From: Pseudoduganella violaceinigra DSM 15887
GTDB lineage: Bacteria > Pseudomonadota > Gammaproteobacteria > Burkholderiales > Burkholderiaceae_D
Reading direction: 5' to 3'
Assembly: GCF_000425385.1 (NCBI RefSeq)
Contig: NZ_AUDI01000012.1
Coordinates: 124,001 to 188,000 of the forward strand
Length of the DNA: 64,000 nucleotides
Of this stretch, positions 63,789 to 64,000 are shown one piece after another. The translations under genes were made by a program, and so were the position numbers. A model generated the notes under the pieces. It was not told the DNA's origin, did not search any database, and was given only the letters and a program-made list of their open reading frames with translations. The first letter of the stretch is position 1; the number at the start of each line of letters is the position of its first letter.

Positions 63789-64000
63789 AGTTGTACACCG
63801 TGGCGCGGGATACGCCCAGGTGGGCCGCGATGGTTTCCATCGAGCGCCGCATTTGCAGCAGGCCGGCGTCGCCCAGTTCGCGCATCAGGGCGCGGCGGTC
63901 GTCGGCTTTCAAGGCGCGCGGCGTGGTCGAGAGCCGTGCGGCGAATTGTTCGATATGGGCGCGGATCGCGTCCGCCCCGGCGGCCGGCGCCAGCGATTCG
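63778..64000 (-). CDS. YheO/DauR-type transcriptional regulator (3' part)
   Basis: The window holds only the last 73 codons, and the 5' part lies beyond base 64000. The C terminus is a helix-turn-helix (SMETIAAHLGVSRATVYNYAK) matching the end of YheO/DauR regulators, whose N terminus is a PAS-like domain. It overlaps the start of the reductase by 11 bp, so it is probably the first gene of this operon. In Pseudomonas DauR controls D-arginine use next to an OCD-family DauB. Confidence 0.65.
   Translation of the reverse strand, partial: ESLAPAAGADAIRAHIEQFAARLSTTPRALKADDRRALMRELGDAGLLQMRRSMETIAAHLGVSRATVYNYAK

Noticed and set aside
1..64000. CRISPR arrays, prophage or integrative-element boundaries
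   Set aside because: No regular direct repeats with spacers, no integrase and no phage structural genes. The tRNA-Lys 3' end is not duplicated nearby as far as I can see.

Overview
The window is about 64 kb of GC-rich chromosome whose gene content fits a betaproteobacterium of the order Burkholderiales, most likely Oxalobacteraceae (Massilia, Duganella or Janthinobacterium type). The basis is the homodimeric AceE plus an Lpd carrying its own lipoyl domain, the radC-rpmB-rpmG and fkpB/slpA-ispH gene orders, and the overall family mix. This is recognition, not a database result. Genes are densely packed on both strands. I see no prophage, integron, CRISPR array or rRNA operon. The only mobile unit is a REP-associated tyrosine transposase (RAYT) with its hairpin repeats.

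Layout. 0-9.7 kb: holC, a secreted DUF4124/glutaredoxin-like protein, oligopeptidase A, folD, a stand-alone ABC-type ATPase, then a signalling patch (chemoreceptor, orphan periplasmic binding protein, histidine-kinase-like protein without its phosphoacceptor His). 9.7-16.1 kb: the pyruvate dehydrogenase operon aceE-aceF-lpd behind a clear promoter with two tandem palindromes. 16.1-17 kb: RAYT unit. 17-22.6 kb: TetR regulator divergent from a tripartite EmrAB/NodT-type efflux operon. 22.6-29.4 kb: LysR and two tandem SDR paralogues, two secreted zinc-protease-like proteins whose start regions are both buried in long hairpins, a BON protein and an MFS carrier. 29.5-41.8 kb: small membrane proteins, an S9 peptidase, a P450 with divergent AraC regulator, a Suv3-like RNA helicase, a two-component pair and a PQQ-type propeller. 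41.8-51 kb: tRNA-Lys, an orphan GspE-type ATPase with a spermidine-synthase-like protein, barstar homologue, purN, rsmB, MscS channel and fatty-acid desaturase. 51-58.8 kb: rpmG, rpmB, radC, a trypsin-like protease, FKBP, ispH and the livHMGF transporter (no binding-protein gene in view). 58.8-64 kb: a second two-component pair, a ChbG/HpnK-type deacetylase, and an operon of a YheO/DauR-type regulator (cut by the window edge), an ornithine-cyclodeaminase-family reductase and a PLP ammonia-lyase.

Most of the window is housekeeping. The observations most worth following are non-coding: the REP/RAYT unit and a dispersed hairpin with the same loop core but different arms (47.9 kb); two hairpins that enclose the ribosome-binding sites of neighbouring protease genes (24.8 and 26.5 kb); twin TTTC-N7-GAAA operators on the aceE promoter; and a structured 97-bp element filling a convergent gap at 61.7 kb. 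Among proteins, the degenerate kinase at 8.6-9.7 kb stands out. Start sites were chosen by Shine-Dalgarno position, signal peptides and overlaps; alternatives are stated where they matter.
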